Origin: Lysobacter capsici
GTDB lineage: Bacteria > Pseudomonadota > Gammaproteobacteria > Xanthomonadales > Xanthomonadaceae
NCBI RefSeq assembly: GCF_014779555.2
Contig: NZ_CP094357.1
Location: forward strand, 3,720,001 to 3,784,000
Reading direction: 5' to 3'
DNA length: 64,000 nt
Below the pieces are notes generated by a model. The model saw nothing but the letters and a program-made list of their open reading frames with translations. It did no database searches and was not told where the DNA came from. How positions within the stretch are numbered: position 1 is the stretch's first letter; every line of letters starts with the position of its first letter. Below, in pieces: positions 35,127 through 45,149 of the stretch. A program made the translations under genes and the position numbers.

Positions 35127-36442
35127 TCGTCAACGCCCGCCTGGTCAACGAAGGGCGCGAATACGACGGCGACCTGCGCATCGAGGACGGCCGCATCGGC
35201 CAGATCGGCGCCGGCCTGTCCGCGCGCGGCGGCGAAACCGTGGTCGACGCGCGCGGCCGCCGGCTGCTGCCGGGGATGATCGACGACCAGGTGCATTTCC
35301 GCGAACCGGGCCTGGAGTACAAGGCCGACATGGCCACCGAGTCGGCCGCGGCGGTGGCCGGCGGCCTGACCACGTTCATGGACATGCCCAACACCAGCCC
35401 GCCGACGCTCGACGCCGCCGCGCTGGAAGACAAGTACCGCCGCGCGGCCGGCCGCGCCTGGGGCAACTTCGGCTTCTACCTGGGCGCCAGCAACGACAAC
35501 CTCGCCGCGATCCAGTCGCTGGACCCGCGCACCGCGCCGGGGGTGAAGGTGTTCATGGGCGCCTCGACCGGCAACATGCTGGTCGACGATCCGGTCACGC
35601 TGGATGCGATCTTCCGCGACGTGCCCACGCCGATCATCACCCATTGCGAAGACACGCCGATGATCGACGCCGAGCTGGCGCGGTACAAGGCGAAGTACGG
35701 CGATGATATCCCGGCGCGGTTCCACCCCGACATCCGCTCGCGCGAGGCCTGCAAGAAATCGACCGAGCTGGCGATCTCGCTGGCGCGCAGGCACAACACC
35801 CGCCTGCACGTGCTGCACATCAGCACCGCCGACGAACTGGCGCTGTTCCAGGCCGGGCCGATCGAAGGCAAGCGCATCACCGCCGAGACCTGCATCCACT
35901 TCCTGCGCTTCGATCGCGAGGATTACGAAACGCTCGGCCATCTGATCAAGTGCAACCCGGCGATCAAGGACCCGGCCGATCGCGAAGCGCTGATCCGCGC
36001 GGTCGCCGAGGACGTGATCGACGTGCTCGCCACCGACCACGCGCCGCATACCCTGGAAGAAAAGGCCCGCCCCTACACCTCGGCGCCGAGCGGCCTGCCG
36101 CTGGTGCAGTTCGCGCTCAACGCCGCGCTGGAACTGGTCCACGAAGGCCGCCTGACCACCGCCCAGGTGGTCGACAAGTTCGCCCACGCGCCGGCCAAAT
36201 TGTTCGACGTGGAAAACCGCGGCTTCCTGCGCGAAGGCTATGCCGCCGACCTGGTGCTGATCGACGACACGCCCTACACCGTGCAGCGCGAGGACGTGCT
36301 GTCCAAGTGCGGCTGGTCGCCGTTCGAGGGCCGCACCTTCCACAGCCGCATCGCTTCGACCTGGGTCAACGGTGTGCTGGCCTGGGACGGCATGTCCCTG
36401 GTCGGCGCGCCCAACGGACAGCGATTGGCGTTCGCGCGATGA
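35111..36442 (+). CDS. pyrC: Dihydroorotase
   Basis: The enzyme closes carbamoyl-aspartate to dihydroorotate in pyrimidine synthesis. The 443-residue amidohydrolase has [15 protein letters not shown] (56-68), DMPNTSPPT, the carboxylated-lysine segment [22 protein letters not shown] and [11 protein letters not shown]. The first metal histidine of the usual HxHxR is Gln60 (Q-V-H62-F-R), a variant I recall from one dihydroorotase subgroup (for example Bacteroidetes), so activity is still likely. The start at 35111 overlaps yidD; the stop overlaps the M23 gene by ATGA. Confidence 0.9.
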   Translation: MSSTLIVNARLVNEGREYDGDLRIEDGRIGQIGAGLSARGGETVVDARGRRLLPGMIDDQVHFREPGLEYKADMATESAAAVAGGLTTFMDMPNTSPPTLDAAALEDKYRRAAGRAWGNFGFYLGASNDNLAAIQSLDPRTAPGVKVFMGASTGNMLVDDPVTLDAIFRDVPTPIITHCEDTPMIDAELARYKAKYGDDIPARFHPDIRSREACKKSTELAISLARRHNTRLHVLHISTADELALFQAGPIEGKRITAETCIHFLRFDREDYETLGHLIKCNPAIKDPADREALIRAVAEDVIDVLATDHAPHTLEEKARPYTSAPSGLPLVQFALNAALELVHEGRLTTAQVVDKFAHAPAKLFDVENRGFLREGYAADLVLIDDTPYTVQREDVLSKCGWSPFEGRTFHSRIASTWVNGVLAWDGMSLVGAPNGQRLAFAR

Positions 36443-37332
36443 GGTTGGGTTTCGCCGCGCTCGCGGCGCTTGCCGCGACGGTGCTGTTGTCGCCGGTGCA
36501 GGTCGTGTTTGCGCAGCAGACGTCCGCGGTCGCGGGTTCTACGCCGGCCGATGCGAGAATCGTTTTTCCTTCGGCGGTATCGCAAGGCGGGTTGGTGATC
36601 GGCAAGGTGCCGCCCGGCAGCGTGGTGCGTTACGGCGAACGCCAGCTGCGCACCACCGCTTACGGCACCGTCGTGTTCGGCGTGGGCCGCGATGCGACCG
36701 GTCCGCTGAGCGTGCAGGTCGAGATCGCGCCGGGCCGCGTGCAGACCGCGAGCATCGCGGTCAGCAAGCGCGACTTCCCGACCGAATACATCAACGGCGT
36801 GCCGCCCAAGACGGTCAATCCGCCGCCGGAGATCGCCGCGCGGATCGAACGCGAGCAAGCGCAGGTGGTGGCCGCGCGCGCGCGCGACGACGACCGCGCC
36901 GATTTCGCCCAGGCCTTCATCTGGCCGGTGCAGGGCCGCATCAGCGGCCGCTTCGGCAACCAGCGCGTCTACAACGGCCAGAAAGGCTCCGGCCATTCGG
37001 GCATGGACATCGCCGCGCCCACCGGCACCGCGATCAAGGCCCCGGCCGCGGGCGTGATCACCTTCGTCGGCCCGGACCTGTACCTGACCGGCGGCACGGT
37101 GTTGCTCGATCACGGCCACGGGGTCAGTTCGAACTTCCTGCATATGTCGCGGATCGACGTGAAGGTCGGCGACCGGGTCACGCAGGGCCAGGTGATTGGC
37201 GCGGTCGGCGCGACCGGCCGCGCGACCGGGCCGCACCTGCATTGGGGCATGAACTGGTTCGATGTGCGGATCGATCCGCTGCTGATACTGGAACGCGCGC
37301 AGGCGACGCAGGCCGGCAAGAACACGCCTTGA
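36439..37332 (+). CDS. Secreted M23 (LytM) metallopeptidase
   Basis: The 297-residue protein has a signal peptide ending VFAQQ, an N-terminal beta-rich region (about 35-120) and a C-terminal M23 domain. Zinc ligands are the HSGMD segment (HxxxD) and HLHWG (HxH), plus GRFGNQRVYNG at the domain start. All ligands are present, so it is probably an active peptidoglycan endopeptidase rather than an EnvC/NlpD-type activator. It overlaps dihydroorotase by ATGA, an odd functional pairing. Cleavage specificity is unknown. Confidence 0.92.
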   Translation: MRLGFAALAALAATVLLSPVQVVFAQQTSAVAGSTPADARIVFPSAVSQGGLVIGKVPPGSVVRYGERQLRTTAYGTVVFGVGRDATGPLSVQVEIAPGRVQTASIAVSKRDFPTEYINGVPPKTVNPPPEIAARIEREQAQVVAARARDDDRADFAQAFIWPVQGRISGRFGNQRVYNGQKGSGHSGMDIAAPTGTAIKAPAAGVITFVGPDLYLTGGTVLLDHGHGVSSNFLHMSRIDVKVGDRVTQGQVIGAVGATGRATGPHLHWGMNWFDVRIDPLLILERAQATQAGKNTP

Positions 37333-37484
37333 GTCGGCGTGTCGGCGGATCGCCGCGGTCGCAATCGCGCAGCGGTTTCGCGGCTGCGCTACCGCTTGAG
37401 GCGGTGTGTCGCGGCTGAAGCCCTACACCCAAAACGATAAACCGCTGGCGCTATCGCCTGCCGCAACACCACGCGACCGGCGAC

Positions 37485-38345
37485 TCAGTTCGTCGATTGC
37501 GCCGCTTGGAACAACCGCCCCAGCGGCTGCTGCGAAGGCGACAATTCCAGTTCGCGCAAGCGCAGCCATTTCGGGCTCGCCGCGCGCGGCGCCGCGGCCA
37601 GCAATCCCGCGCCGCGAGCCAACAGGCCCAGGCGCGAACGCGCCGCGATCAAGGCCTGTTCGAGCGCCGCCGCGTCGATCGGCGCATCGCCTTCGAAATC
37701 CGGCACCTCGCGCCGTTCTTCGGGCAGCCACGGCGCGATCTGCGACCACAACGCCGCCCAATCGATCGCCGGAAACGCCAGGGCGCGCGGCGAGGACGGC
37801 AGCAACTGCGGCGCCAGCCGCCCACGCGGCTGCACCGGGCTTTCGGCGAAACAGCGGTAGACGAATTCGCTGGCAGTCATCGCCTCCGCGCCGCTGTTGG
37901 CGACCCGCAGCAAGGCTTCGTGCAGCACCCGCCGCAACGGCGGCTGCGGCGGCAGTTCGCGTTCGCGCAAGGCCGCGAGCACGCCGAGCGCGCGCAAGGG
38001 ATCGCCGGCGAAATGCGGCCGACGCAGCGACAGCGCATGCGCGAGCACCGCGATGCGGTCGTTGTCCTGCAAGACCTCGCCCTGCCCGGCCAACGGCCGG
38101 CGCGCGTCGACCACGAGCAGGTCGGGCGCGCGCAGGTACTCGTTCAAGCCCGGCTCGGACACCCCGTCGGCGGCGAATTCGAGCACGCAGCCGGCGCGGC
38201 CGATCAAGGCGACATGGTCGTAATCGCTGTCGCCGAACCACGCGGTCAACGCCGCCAGATCGCCGCGCCGGCGGATCAGCAGCAGATCGCCGGTGCGCAG
38301 TTGCGCGGCGGCGACAACGCCCGATCCGGCGCCATCGGGGGTCAC
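37485..38345 (-). CDS. Permuted papain-fold (YiiX/C92-like) protein, probable inactive form
   Basis: The 286-residue protein starts with GTG at 38345, overlapping the cyclase stop (GTGA). It begins LRTGDLLLIRRRGD, then DSDYDHVALIGRAG (His44) and VLEFAADGV, and later TASEFVYRCF (157-166). This order (GDL, HVxL, then C-S-E-x-V) is that of circularly permuted NlpC/P60-like amidases. The Cys expected before Ser-Glu is Ala158, so the nucleophile appears missing. The C-terminal part (about 200-286) is Ala/Leu-rich with no domain I know. Coupling to a diguanylate cyclase suggests a shared regulatory role. Confidence 0.65.
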   Translation of the reverse strand: MTPDGAGSGVVAAAQLRTGDLLLIRRRGDLAALTAWFGDSDYDHVALIGRAGCVLEFAADGVSEPGLNEYLRAPDLLVVDARRPLAGQGEVLQDNDRIAVLAHALSLRRPHFAGDPLRALGVLAALRERELPPQPPLRRVLHEALLRVANSGAEAMTASEFVYRCFAESPVQPRGRLAPQLLPSSPRALAFPAIDWAALWSQIAPWLPEERREVPDFEGDAPIDAAALEQALIAARSRLGLLARGAGLLAAAPRAASPKWLRLRELELSPSQQPLGRLFQAAQSTN

Positions 38346-40108
38346 GTCACCACCTCGCGCACGGTGTCCGGGCTGTGCCCGGTGACCCGGTCGCGACCGG
38401 CCGACTTGCTCGCGTACAAGGCCGCGTCGGCGCGTTCGAGCAGTTGTTCCGGGGTTTCGCCGGGCAGCAGTTCGGCCACGCCCAGGCTCAGGCTGACCGG
38501 CAGCAGGCGGCCATCGATCGACAAGGGGCTGCCGCTGACCGATTCGCGCAGATGCTCGGCGACCCGCACCGCATCGCGCAGGAAGGTGTCGGCCAGCACC
38601 ACCAGCACTTCGTCGCCGCCGTAGCGGCCGAACAGGTCGTAGGCGCGCAAACGGTTGCGCGTGCGCAGCGAGACGATGCGCAGGGTTTCGTCGCCGACGC
38701 GGTGGCCGTGTTCGTCGTTGATGCGCTTGAAGTGATCGATGTCGAAGAACACCACCGACAACGGCCGGCGCGAACGCTGCGCGCTCTCGACCGCCTGACG
38801 CAGGCTCTGCGAAATCGCCGCGCGGGTCATCGCCCCGGTCAGGCTGTCGTAGGTGGCCAGGCGGTTGGCGGTGTCGCGGTCGCGACGCAGTTGCTGCAGT
38901 TTCGAGGTCAGGCCGAGCAGCAGGCCCAGGCCGCCGAACGCCAGGCCGACCGGGAACGCGTATTCGAGCCAGTGGTACTCCGGCCACCACTGATGGTGCG
39001 CGCCGACCAGGGCGACCAGCAGCGACATCAGCGGCAACCACGCCAGCAGCAGGAAATAGGCTTCGCGCTGGCGCCGCCACACCGCGACCGCGGCGCAGTA
39101 CAGCACCAGCGCGATCACCATCAGCAGGTTGAGGTTGCCGTACAGCGCGCTGTACTTCCAGGTGCGAAACAACGACACCAGCAGCAGGCCGCCGAGCGAG
39201 ACGCTGAGCCAGTCGAGGATCTGCGCGACCTTCGGCTGGGTCGTGCGCAGGCCGAGGAAGAACACCAGGAAGCGGATGCTCGCCAGCACCGCGGCGGTGT
39301 TGAGCACGATGTTGGTGCGGCTGTCGGGCGCGATCTGGTTGAGCCACGGGATCACCCGCATCTCGCCGCCGTCGGCGGTCAGGGTGAGGATCTGCAGCAC
39401 CAGCGTGAGGCCCAGGTAGGCATAGCCGCGTTCGCGCAGGCCGGCCCAGAAGCCGAACGCGAGCACCGCGACCACGCCCATCGCGGTCAGCACCACGCTG
39501 CGCAGGCCGACGTGCAGCATGTCCTCGCGCTGGACCTTGGCCAGCGGCTGGATCAGCACATCCGACGGCAGCACGTCGGTGGCGAGCACGCGCAGGTACA
39601 GCGAATCGCCCTTGCGCAGCCCTTGCGGCAAGGGGAACACGATCATCCGGGTGGAATGATTGAAATCGGTGTCGGGGCCGTAGATCGAACGGCGCAGCGG
39701 CACGTCGTCGCCGGGACGCCACAGCTCGATCTCGCGCCGGTACGGCCGGTTGATGGTCAGCTGCGGCGAATCGACCGCGGCCACGTCCTCATTGAGGGTG
39801 ACCCGCCACCACACCGGCTGGCGCTTGGGCGCCCAGATTTCGTGGCCCGACACCGCTTCGAAGCGGCTGTCGAATTCACCGGCGAGCACGCGCGCGGGCA
39901 CCGGGTCCTGCCCCAGCCGCGCCAGACTCAGCGACGGGGGACGGTAACCGGAGGGATCGTACGGAAGGTGGCCGGTGGGTGCGGTTTGTGCTGCCGATTG
40001 AGCCACCGAGGACAGGCTTACGGCCTGCGCCGACGCGATCGCCGCCACCACCCACATTCCCAGCAGAACCAATAGGGTCTGCCAGCCACGACGCCAGGGT
40101 TTCCCCAT
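38342..40108 (-). CDS. 7TMR-DISM diguanylate cyclase
   Basis: The 588-residue protein starts at 40108 (AGGGG SD). It has a signal peptide, a periplasmic 7TMR-DISMED2-type sensory domain (about 45-190), seven hydrophobic segments (about 195-395), a short coiled coil and a GGDEF domain (about 415-588). The active-site motif is GGDEV (497-501), where Val replaces the last Phe, a tolerated change. An inhibitory I-site RAYD (488-491) is at the correct five-residue distance. It should make c-di-GMP with product feedback. The ligand of the sensor domain is unknown; in this family it is thought to be a carbohydrate-like molecule. Confidence 0.9.
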   Translation of the reverse strand: MGKPWRRGWQTLLVLLGMWVVAAIASAQAVSLSSVAQSAAQTAPTGHLPYDPSGYRPPSLSLARLGQDPVPARVLAGEFDSRFEAVSGHEIWAPKRQPVWWRVTLNEDVAAVDSPQLTINRPYRREIELWRPGDDVPLRRSIYGPDTDFNHSTRMIVFPLPQGLRKGDSLYLRVLATDVLPSDVLIQPLAKVQREDMLHVGLRSVVLTAMGVVAVLAFGFWAGLRERGYAYLGLTLVLQILTLTADGGEMRVIPWLNQIAPDSRTNIVLNTAAVLASIRFLVFFLGLRTTQPKVAQILDWLSVSLGGLLLVSLFRTWKYSALYGNLNLLMVIALVLYCAAVAVWRRQREAYFLLLAWLPLMSLLVALVGAHHQWWPEYHWLEYAFPVGLAFGGLGLLLGLTSKLQQLRRDRDTANRLATYDSLTGAMTRAAISQSLRQAVESAQRSRRPLSVVFFDIDHFKRINDEHGHRVGDETLRIVSLRTRNRLRAYDLFGRYGGDEVLVVLADTFLRDAVRVAEHLRESVSGSPLSIDGRLLPVSLSLGVAELLPGETPEQLLERADAALYASKSAGRDRVTGHSPDTVREVVT

Positions 40109-40423
40109 GCCCCTTCCGGTCATTAAGTCTGCTGACCCGAGCATAGCCCAAGGGCCGCGCATTCCGATGGAGGGGGCCGTCACGCTTTCGGTGTTGGGCC
40201 TGCGCCTTCGCGCCGGGTTGCGTGCCTTGCCGCATTCGCGCGGCATCGTCGGCTACCGATTCGCATCGCCGATGCGTGGCTTTTCGGCCCATCGCGGACG
40301 TTGCACCGAGCCAACCGGCTAACAGTGCAAAGTCGACGTGAGGCGCACGGTTCGGTGCCGGGCATCCCGGCCCGGCCCGCGACTTTGGTTAAAACCGCCG
40401 ACGCGCAGCGCCGGACGCGCGGA
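40109..40423. other. Gene-free region upstream of the diguanylate cyclase
   Basis: 315 bp between two leftward genes: it lies after folE2 ends (40424) and before the cyclase begins (40108). It should hold the cyclase promoter and any folE2 terminator. I see no convincing hairpin, repeat or gene. Confidence 0.35.
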
Positions 40424-41359
40424 TCAGTCGCGCGCGCCCTCGCCGGTGACCCGGGCCACCGCATCGTGTGCGTGCAGGCTTTCGAAGTGCGAGACCTGCG
40501 CATCGAAGCGTTCGATGCGCGGATCGCGCGCCAACGCCGCGGCGACACGGCGCGCGGCGTCTTCGCAGAACATCAGGTTCTCGGCGTTGAGGCGGGCGAA
40601 GGCCTGCTCGTCCTCGCGCTTGACCGCGGTCTGCACCGGCGTGCCGAGCGCCTGCTCGATCGCGTCGATCAACGCGGTCAGCGGCAGTTCGTCGAAGGCC
40701 GGGCGCAACTCGACGCGCACGTCGGCGCGGCTGCGCTGCGCATGCGGGGTCGCGGCCAGGCCGCGCTCGGACGCGAGCCAGTCGCTGACCACCGCGGTCG
40801 ACAGCGGATGCACCGCGGCGAAGTCGGCGGCGAAGCGTTCGGCGTTGAGCTGGCGCGACAGCGCCGCCGAGGCCGGACAGGTGCTGGAGTATTCGACCGA
40901 AAAACGCAGGCCCAGTTGCAGGTGGCCGTCGATCAGCCGTGCGTCGATCTCGACCGGGTAGCGCTTCCAGCCGGCGTTCTGGCTGGCCAGGGCCGGACGC
41001 AGCAGCAGTTGTTCGTAGCGCAGGACCACCCGCGCGGCGCTGGAAATGCCGCCCTGGCCGTCGACCAGCCCCTGCAGCACGCGGCGCAGGCCGGCCGGGG
41101 TCAGGCTTTCGCTGGCGAACGCGGTCTGCAGTTGCAGGTACATGCGCGACATATGGATGCCGCGCGCGTTGGCGTCGCGCAGATCGACCGACACGTCGAC
41201 CGAGGCCGCGACCTGGATCGCGCCGCCGTCGGCGCTGGCGATGCGCAGCGGCAGCGCGATGTTCGCCATGCCGACCCAGTCCAGCGGACGCGCGGCGGCG
41301 GCGGCGTCGAAGGCGACGTCGGGAAGGGTCGAACGGTGGGGCAGATGAGAAGTAGTCAC
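40424..41359 (-). CDS. folE2: GTP cyclohydrolase FolE2 (type IB)
   Basis: FolE2 makes 7,8-dihydroneopterin triphosphate from GTP, the first step of folate and queuosine synthesis, using metals other than Zn when needed. The 311-residue protein starts from GTG at 41359 (VTTSHLPHRSTLPDVAFD); no upstream ATG fits. It shows GIHMSRMY, the conserved-cysteine segment YSSTCPASAALS, HPLSTAVVSDWL and NLMFCEDAARRV. All are typical of COG1469. In many bacteria folE2 is controlled by Zur; I see no clear Zur box here. Confidence 0.92.
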   Translation of the reverse strand: MTTSHLPHRSTLPDVAFDAAAAARPLDWVGMANIALPLRIASADGGAIQVAASVDVSVDLRDANARGIHMSRMYLQLQTAFASESLTPAGLRRVLQGLVDGQGGISSAARVVLRYEQLLLRPALASQNAGWKRYPVEIDARLIDGHLQLGLRFSVEYSSTCPASAALSRQLNAERFAADFAAVHPLSTAVVSDWLASERGLAATPHAQRSRADVRVELRPAFDELPLTALIDAIEQALGTPVQTAVKREDEQAFARLNAENLMFCEDAARRVAAALARDPRIERFDAQVSHFESLHAHDAVARVTGEGARD

Positions 41360-41448
41360 GGCGACGAAGATGGGGGCGCGTGGGGGGAACGCAACGAAGG
41401 CCATTCTACCGGCCGGGGCCGGCGGGCCCCTGCCCGGCCCTGCAACGG

Positions 41449-42192
41449 TCAGTTGCGGGCGCCGCGCCAGGCCGCCAGCAATGCGGTCCAGGGCGACAGC
41501 GGCCGCGCCGCGTCGCCGCGCTGCAGGCGGGTATGCGCCAGCGCGGTCCACAGCCGCCGCGGCACGGTCGCGCCGCCGCGGTCGGGCCATTGCGCCAGCA
41601 GATCGCGGCTCCATTCGGCCGCCGCGCCCTCGCCCGGCCGCGCCATCGCGCGCGCGACCACGCTCAGCGGCACCGCCGCGTCGCCTTGCAGCACCAGCCG
41701 GGCTTCGAGCAGCGAGGACTGGATCGCCGGCACCGCGGCTTCGGCCAACTGCCCGGGCACCGGTTCGAACAGGGCCGCGTCGATCGCGCCGATCGCCTCG
41801 GCCACCGGCAGCAGATGATCGAAGGCTTCGCCGCGATCGCCGGGACGCTCGCGGCTGTCGCGCAGCGCCGGCAGCGCCGCGGCCAAGGCCTGCCACGGCG
41901 CGGCCTGACGTTGCAGCGCCAGCCCCAGCGGATGACGTCGGCGCCCCTGGCGCCAGCCTTGCAGTTCTTCCATCCACCAGCCCAGCTTGGCTTCGCCGGG
42001 CAAGGCGTCGCTGCCGCCCCAGGCGGCATCGGTGAGTTCCTGCTGCAGCGCCGCCCAGGCCACCGCGGTGGCGCGCTGGCTGCGCGGCACGAACACTTCG
42101 GCCACCGACCACTCCGGCCAGCGCGCGCGCCATTTGCCGGCGAAATCGTGCAGCGCCTGCTCGTCCCCGGCGGGCGCCGCGGTCGCGCTCAT
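41449..42192 (-). CDS. Squalene/phytoene-synthase-like protein
   Basis: The 247-residue helical protein starts at 42192 (ATGA overlap with the upstream HAD phosphatase gene). The segment AWAALQQELTDAAW followed by KLGWWMEELQGWRQGRRRHPLG resembles the second half of the isoprenoid-synthase region 'RLAWWREEL...HPL' found in short squalene/phytoene-synthase-family proteins of Xanthomonadales. The aspartate-rich DxxxD catalytic motif is not visible, so prenyl condensation is doubtful. It is co-transcribed with mupP and ubiG. Function unknown; a role in ubiquinone or lipid metabolism is only suggested by position. Confidence 0.7.
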   Translation of the reverse strand: MSATAAPAGDEQALHDFAGKWRARWPEWSVAEVFVPRSQRATAVAWAALQQELTDAAWGGSDALPGEAKLGWWMEELQGWRQGRRRHPLGLALQRQAAPWQALAAALPALRDSRERPGDRGEAFDHLLPVAEAIGAIDAALFEPVPGQLAEAAVPAIQSSLLEARLVLQGDAAVPLSVVARAMARPGEGAAAEWSRDLLAQWPDRGGATVPRRLWTALAHTRLQRGDAARPLSPWTALLAAWRGARN

Positions 42193-42887
42193 CGCGTCGC
42201 CGGCCATGCGCCCGCCTCGATCAGGTCCGACGGCGCGTCGATCAGGACATCGCCCTGCCACGCGATCGGGTCGTCCTCGGCCAAGCGATACCCCCACAGC
42301 GCGACTACCGAGGCCATGCCGGCCCCGCGCGCGGCGAGGATGTCGCGTTCATCGTCGCCGACGTAGACGCAATCGGCCGGATCGATGCCGATCTGTTGCG
42401 CGGCGACGGTCAACGGCAGCGGATCGGGCTTGCGCACCGCCAGGGTGTCGCCGCCGATCAGCACCGCGCAACGGGTTTCCCAACCCAGCAGCGGCATCAG
42501 CTTGCGCGCCAGGTACTCAGGTTTATTAGTGACGATGCCCCACGGCCGGCCGGCGGCTTCCAGCGCCGCGAGCATCGGTTCGACGCCGTCGAATGGCGCG
42601 CCGTGCAGGCCGAGCTCGCGTTCGTACAGATCGAGGAACTGATGCACCCAGCCGTCGCGCTCGCTCGCATCGACATGCGGAAACGCCGCGCCGAGCATCG
42701 CCCGCGAACCCTTCGACACGTGCGCGCGCAAGTCGTCGAGCGGCATCGGTGCGAGCCCGTGCTGCGCGCGCATGAGGTTGGCGACCGCGAGCATGTCCGG
42801 CGCGCTGTCGAGCAAGGTGCCGTCCAGGTCGAACAGCACCGCCTTGGGGAACGCCTGCGTCGCTTGAGCCGCTACCGCCGCGCTCAT
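42189..42887 (-). CDS. mupP: HAD phosphatase MupP/Gph type
   Basis: The 232-residue HAD hydrolase has motif [10 protein letters not shown], motif II IVTNK, and motif [18 protein letters not shown] with [16 protein letters not shown]. It was long annotated as phosphoglycolate phosphatase. In Pseudomonas the gene in the same place, next to ubiG, encodes MupP, which dephosphorylates N-acetylmuramic acid 6-phosphate in peptidoglycan recycling. The identical ubiG neighbour supports MupP here, but Gph activity cannot be excluded by sequence. It overlaps both neighbours by ATGA. Confidence 0.85.
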   Translation of the reverse strand: MSAAVAAQATQAFPKAVLFDLDGTLLDSAPDMLAVANLMRAQHGLAPMPLDDLRAHVSKGSRAMLGAAFPHVDASERDGWVHQFLDLYERELGLHGAPFDGVEPMLAALEAAGRPWGIVTNKPEYLARKLMPLLGWETRCAVLIGGDTLAVRKPDPLPLTVAAQQIGIDPADCVYVGDDERDILAARGAGMASVVALWGYRLAEDDPIAWQGDVLIDAPSDLIEAGAWPATR

Positions 42888-43651
42888 GCGCTGAGTTCCG
42901 GCTTGAACGCGCAGGCCAGGTAATTGATCTCAGTGCGCGAGGTGATCCGCGCGGTGTTTCGCCACGGCTCGTACATCAGCCCGCTGACGTCTTCCAGCTG
43001 CAGACCGTTGTCGCGCAGCCAGCCGGCCAGCTCGGACGGCTTGATGAAGTCGCGGTATTGATGCGTCCCCTTCGGCACCAGCCGGGTCAGGTACTCGGCG
43101 CCGACGATCGCCAGCGCGAACGCGGCCGGGGTGCGATTGAGGGTCGACACGAACAGGCGTCCGCCGGGCTTGAGCAGGCTCGCGCAGGCGCGCACGATCG
43201 CGGCCGGGTCGGGCACGTGTTCGAGCATTTCCATGCACGTGATCGCATCGAAACTTTCCGGCCGCTCTTGCGCCAACGATTCGACCGACTGCAGCCGGTA
43301 ATCCACCGCCACGCCGGTTTCGAGCCGATGCAGCTTGGCGACCTTGATCAGCTCGGGCGCCAGATCGATCGCGCTGACCTGCGCGCCGGCGCCGGCCAGC
43401 GCCTCGCTGAGCAGCCCGCCGCCGCAGCCGACGTCGAGCACCTGCGCGTCGCGCAACGCCGCGCGCTGGGCGACGTAGTCCAGGCGCACCGGATTGAGCG
43501 CGTGCAGCGGCTTTTGCGGACCTTGCGGGTCCCACCAGCGGTTGGCCAGGGCGCCGAACTTGTCGAGTTCGGCCTGGCTGAAATTGTCGTGGCTCGCGCC
43601 GGTGCCGGACGAATCGCCGGAGGAAGTCGATGCGTTGCTGGCTGCGCTCAT
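42884..43651 (-). CDS. ubiG: Ubiquinone O-methyltransferase UbiG
   Basis: UbiG does both O-methylations in ubiquinone synthesis. The 255-residue SAM methyltransferase has [22 protein letters not shown] (a UbiG signature, residues about 37-58), the SAM motif [24 protein letters not shown] and [13 protein letters not shown], and [15 protein letters not shown]. Start at 43651 is chosen over longer forms because conservation begins soon after. The stop overlaps mupP by ATGA. Confidence 0.96.
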   Translation of the reverse strand: MSAASNASTSSGDSSGTGASHDNFSQAELDKFGALANRWWDPQGPQKPLHALNPVRLDYVAQRAALRDAQVLDVGCGGGLLSEALAGAGAQVSAIDLAPELIKVAKLHRLETGVAVDYRLQSVESLAQERPESFDAITCMEMLEHVPDPAAIVRACASLLKPGGRLFVSTLNRTPAAFALAIVGAEYLTRLVPKGTHQYRDFIKPSELAGWLRDNGLQLEDVSGLMYEPWRNTARITSRTEINYLACAFKPELSA

Positions 43652-43808
43652 GAGTCCTGCTCGTGGTGTCCGTCGAGCGCCTGCGCACGGGTCGCGCAAG
43701 GCGTCGAGGTGGGGCCGATAGTGTGAGGCAAGCGCATCGGCAGCGGTGTTAACGCGACGCGATGACGCGGCGCGATACGTGTAATGCGTCGTGTTTCTCG
43801 GCGCGCGT

Positions 43809-45149
43809 TCAACGCTTGATCGCGGCGATCCGCTCGCGCCACTGGCGTGCGTTGGCGATCAGCGCCGCGGTGTCCATGTCGACCAGCCGGCGCTCGCGCA
43901 GCTTGGCGCGGCCGGCGATCCACACGTCGCCGACCTGATGCCGGCCGGTCGCGTAGATCAGCTGCGAGACCACGTGATGCACCGGCTGGGTCTCGATCTG
44001 GCCCAGGTCGACGCAGACCAGATCGGCCTGCTTGCCGATCTCGATCGAACCGACCTTGGCGTCGAAGCCCAGCGCCTTGGCGCCGCCCAGGGTCGCCGCG
44101 CGCAGCGAGGCGAACGCGTCCAGCGCCGAGGCGTCGTCGGCGACGGCCTTGGCCAGGATCGCCGCGGTGCGGGTCTCGCCGAACATGTCCAGGTCGTTGT
44201 TGCTGGCGCAGCCGTCGGTGCCGATCGCCAGGTTGACCCCGGCGTGGTGCAGCTTGCAGGCCGGGCAGAAGCCCGAGGCCAGCTTGAGGTTGGATTCGGG
44301 GCAATGCACCACGCTCACGCCGCGCTCGGCGCAAAGGGCGATCTCCGCGTCGGTGAGCTGGGTCATGTGGACCGCGATCAGGCGGTCGGTGACCAGGCCC
44401 AGCCGGTCCAGCCGCGCCAGCGGGCGCTGGCCGTGCTGCTTGATCGAGTCGGCGATTTCCTGCGCGGTCTCGTGGGTGTGCAGATGCACCGGCAGGTCGA
44501 GCTGATCGGCCAGCATGCGCACGCGTTCGAAATTGGCGTCGCTGACCGTGTACGGCGCATGCGGCGCGAACGCGGTCGCGACCAGCGCGTCGTCGCGCCA
44601 CAGGTCGTGGACCTCGCCGGCGCGGTCGAAGTATTCGTCGGAGGTCTTGGCCCAGGCGGTCGGGAAATCGATCACCGGCAGGCCGACCCGGGCGCGGAAG
44701 CCGTGGCGCTTGTAGACCGCGGCCTGCACGTCGGGGAAGAAGTAGTTTTCGTTGGCGCAGGTGGTGCCGCCGCGCAGCATCTCGGCGATCGCCAGGGTGA
44801 TGCCGTCCTCGACGAACTGCGGCCCGATCACCGCCGCCTCGACCGGCCAGATATGGCCTTGCAGCCATTCCATCAGCGGCAGATCGTCGGCGATCCCGCG
44901 CAGCAGGGTCATCGGGTTGTGGGTGTGGGCGTTGACCAGGCCCGGGATCAGCGCCGACTCGGGGCGGCTGACGGTTTCCGCGGCGGCGTAGCGCTCGCGC
45001 GCGTCGGCGATCGGCAGGATGTCGACGATGACGCCGGCCTTGACCGCGACGGCGTGGTCTTCGAGCACGACCGCATGCGGTTGGACCGGTACCACCCAGC
45101 CTGCTTCGATCAACAGGTCGCAAGGAACAGGGGCGTTCTCGGTCATCAT
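43809..45149 (-). CDS. mtaD: 5-methylthioadenosine/S-adenosylhomocysteine deaminase-type amidohydrolase
   Basis: This 446-residue TRZ/ATZ family metal hydrolase deaminates methylthioadenosine or S-adenosylhomocysteine in the family best characterised. It shows [10 protein letters not shown] (HxH metal site), [18 protein letters not shown] and [14 protein letters not shown]. Upstream position relative to ubiG matches the mtaD-ubiG-mupP order seen in Pseudomonas and makes sense, because UbiG releases S-adenosylhomocysteine. The start is 45149 or the adjacent ATG at 45146. The exact substrate is not proven by sequence. Confidence 0.9.
   Translation of the reverse strand: MMTENAPVPCDLLIEAGWVVPVQPHAVVLEDHAVAVKAGVIVDILPIADARERYAAAETVSRPESALIPGLVNAHTHNPMTLLRGIADDLPLMEWLQGHIWPVEAAVIGPQFVEDGITLAIAEMLRGGTTCANENYFFPDVQAAVYKRHGFRARVGLPVIDFPTAWAKTSDEYFDRAGEVHDLWRDDALVATAFAPHAPYTVSDANFERVRMLADQLDLPVHLHTHETAQEIADSIKQHGQRPLARLDRLGLVTDRLIAVHMTQLTDAEIALCAERGVSVVHCPESNLKLASGFCPACKLHHAGVNLAIGTDGCASNNDLDMFGETRTAAILAKAVADDASALDAFASLRAATLGGAKALGFDAKVGSIEIGKQADLVCVDLGQIETQPVHHVVSQLIYATGRHQVGDVWIAGRAKLRERRLVDMDTAALIANARQWRERIAAIKR

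Noticed and set aside
38342-39722. Long second frame through the diguanylate cyclase joined to the papain-fold protein
   Set aside because: The upstream part is a different reading frame of the cyclase. The real start is the GTG at 38345 with GTGA overlap.
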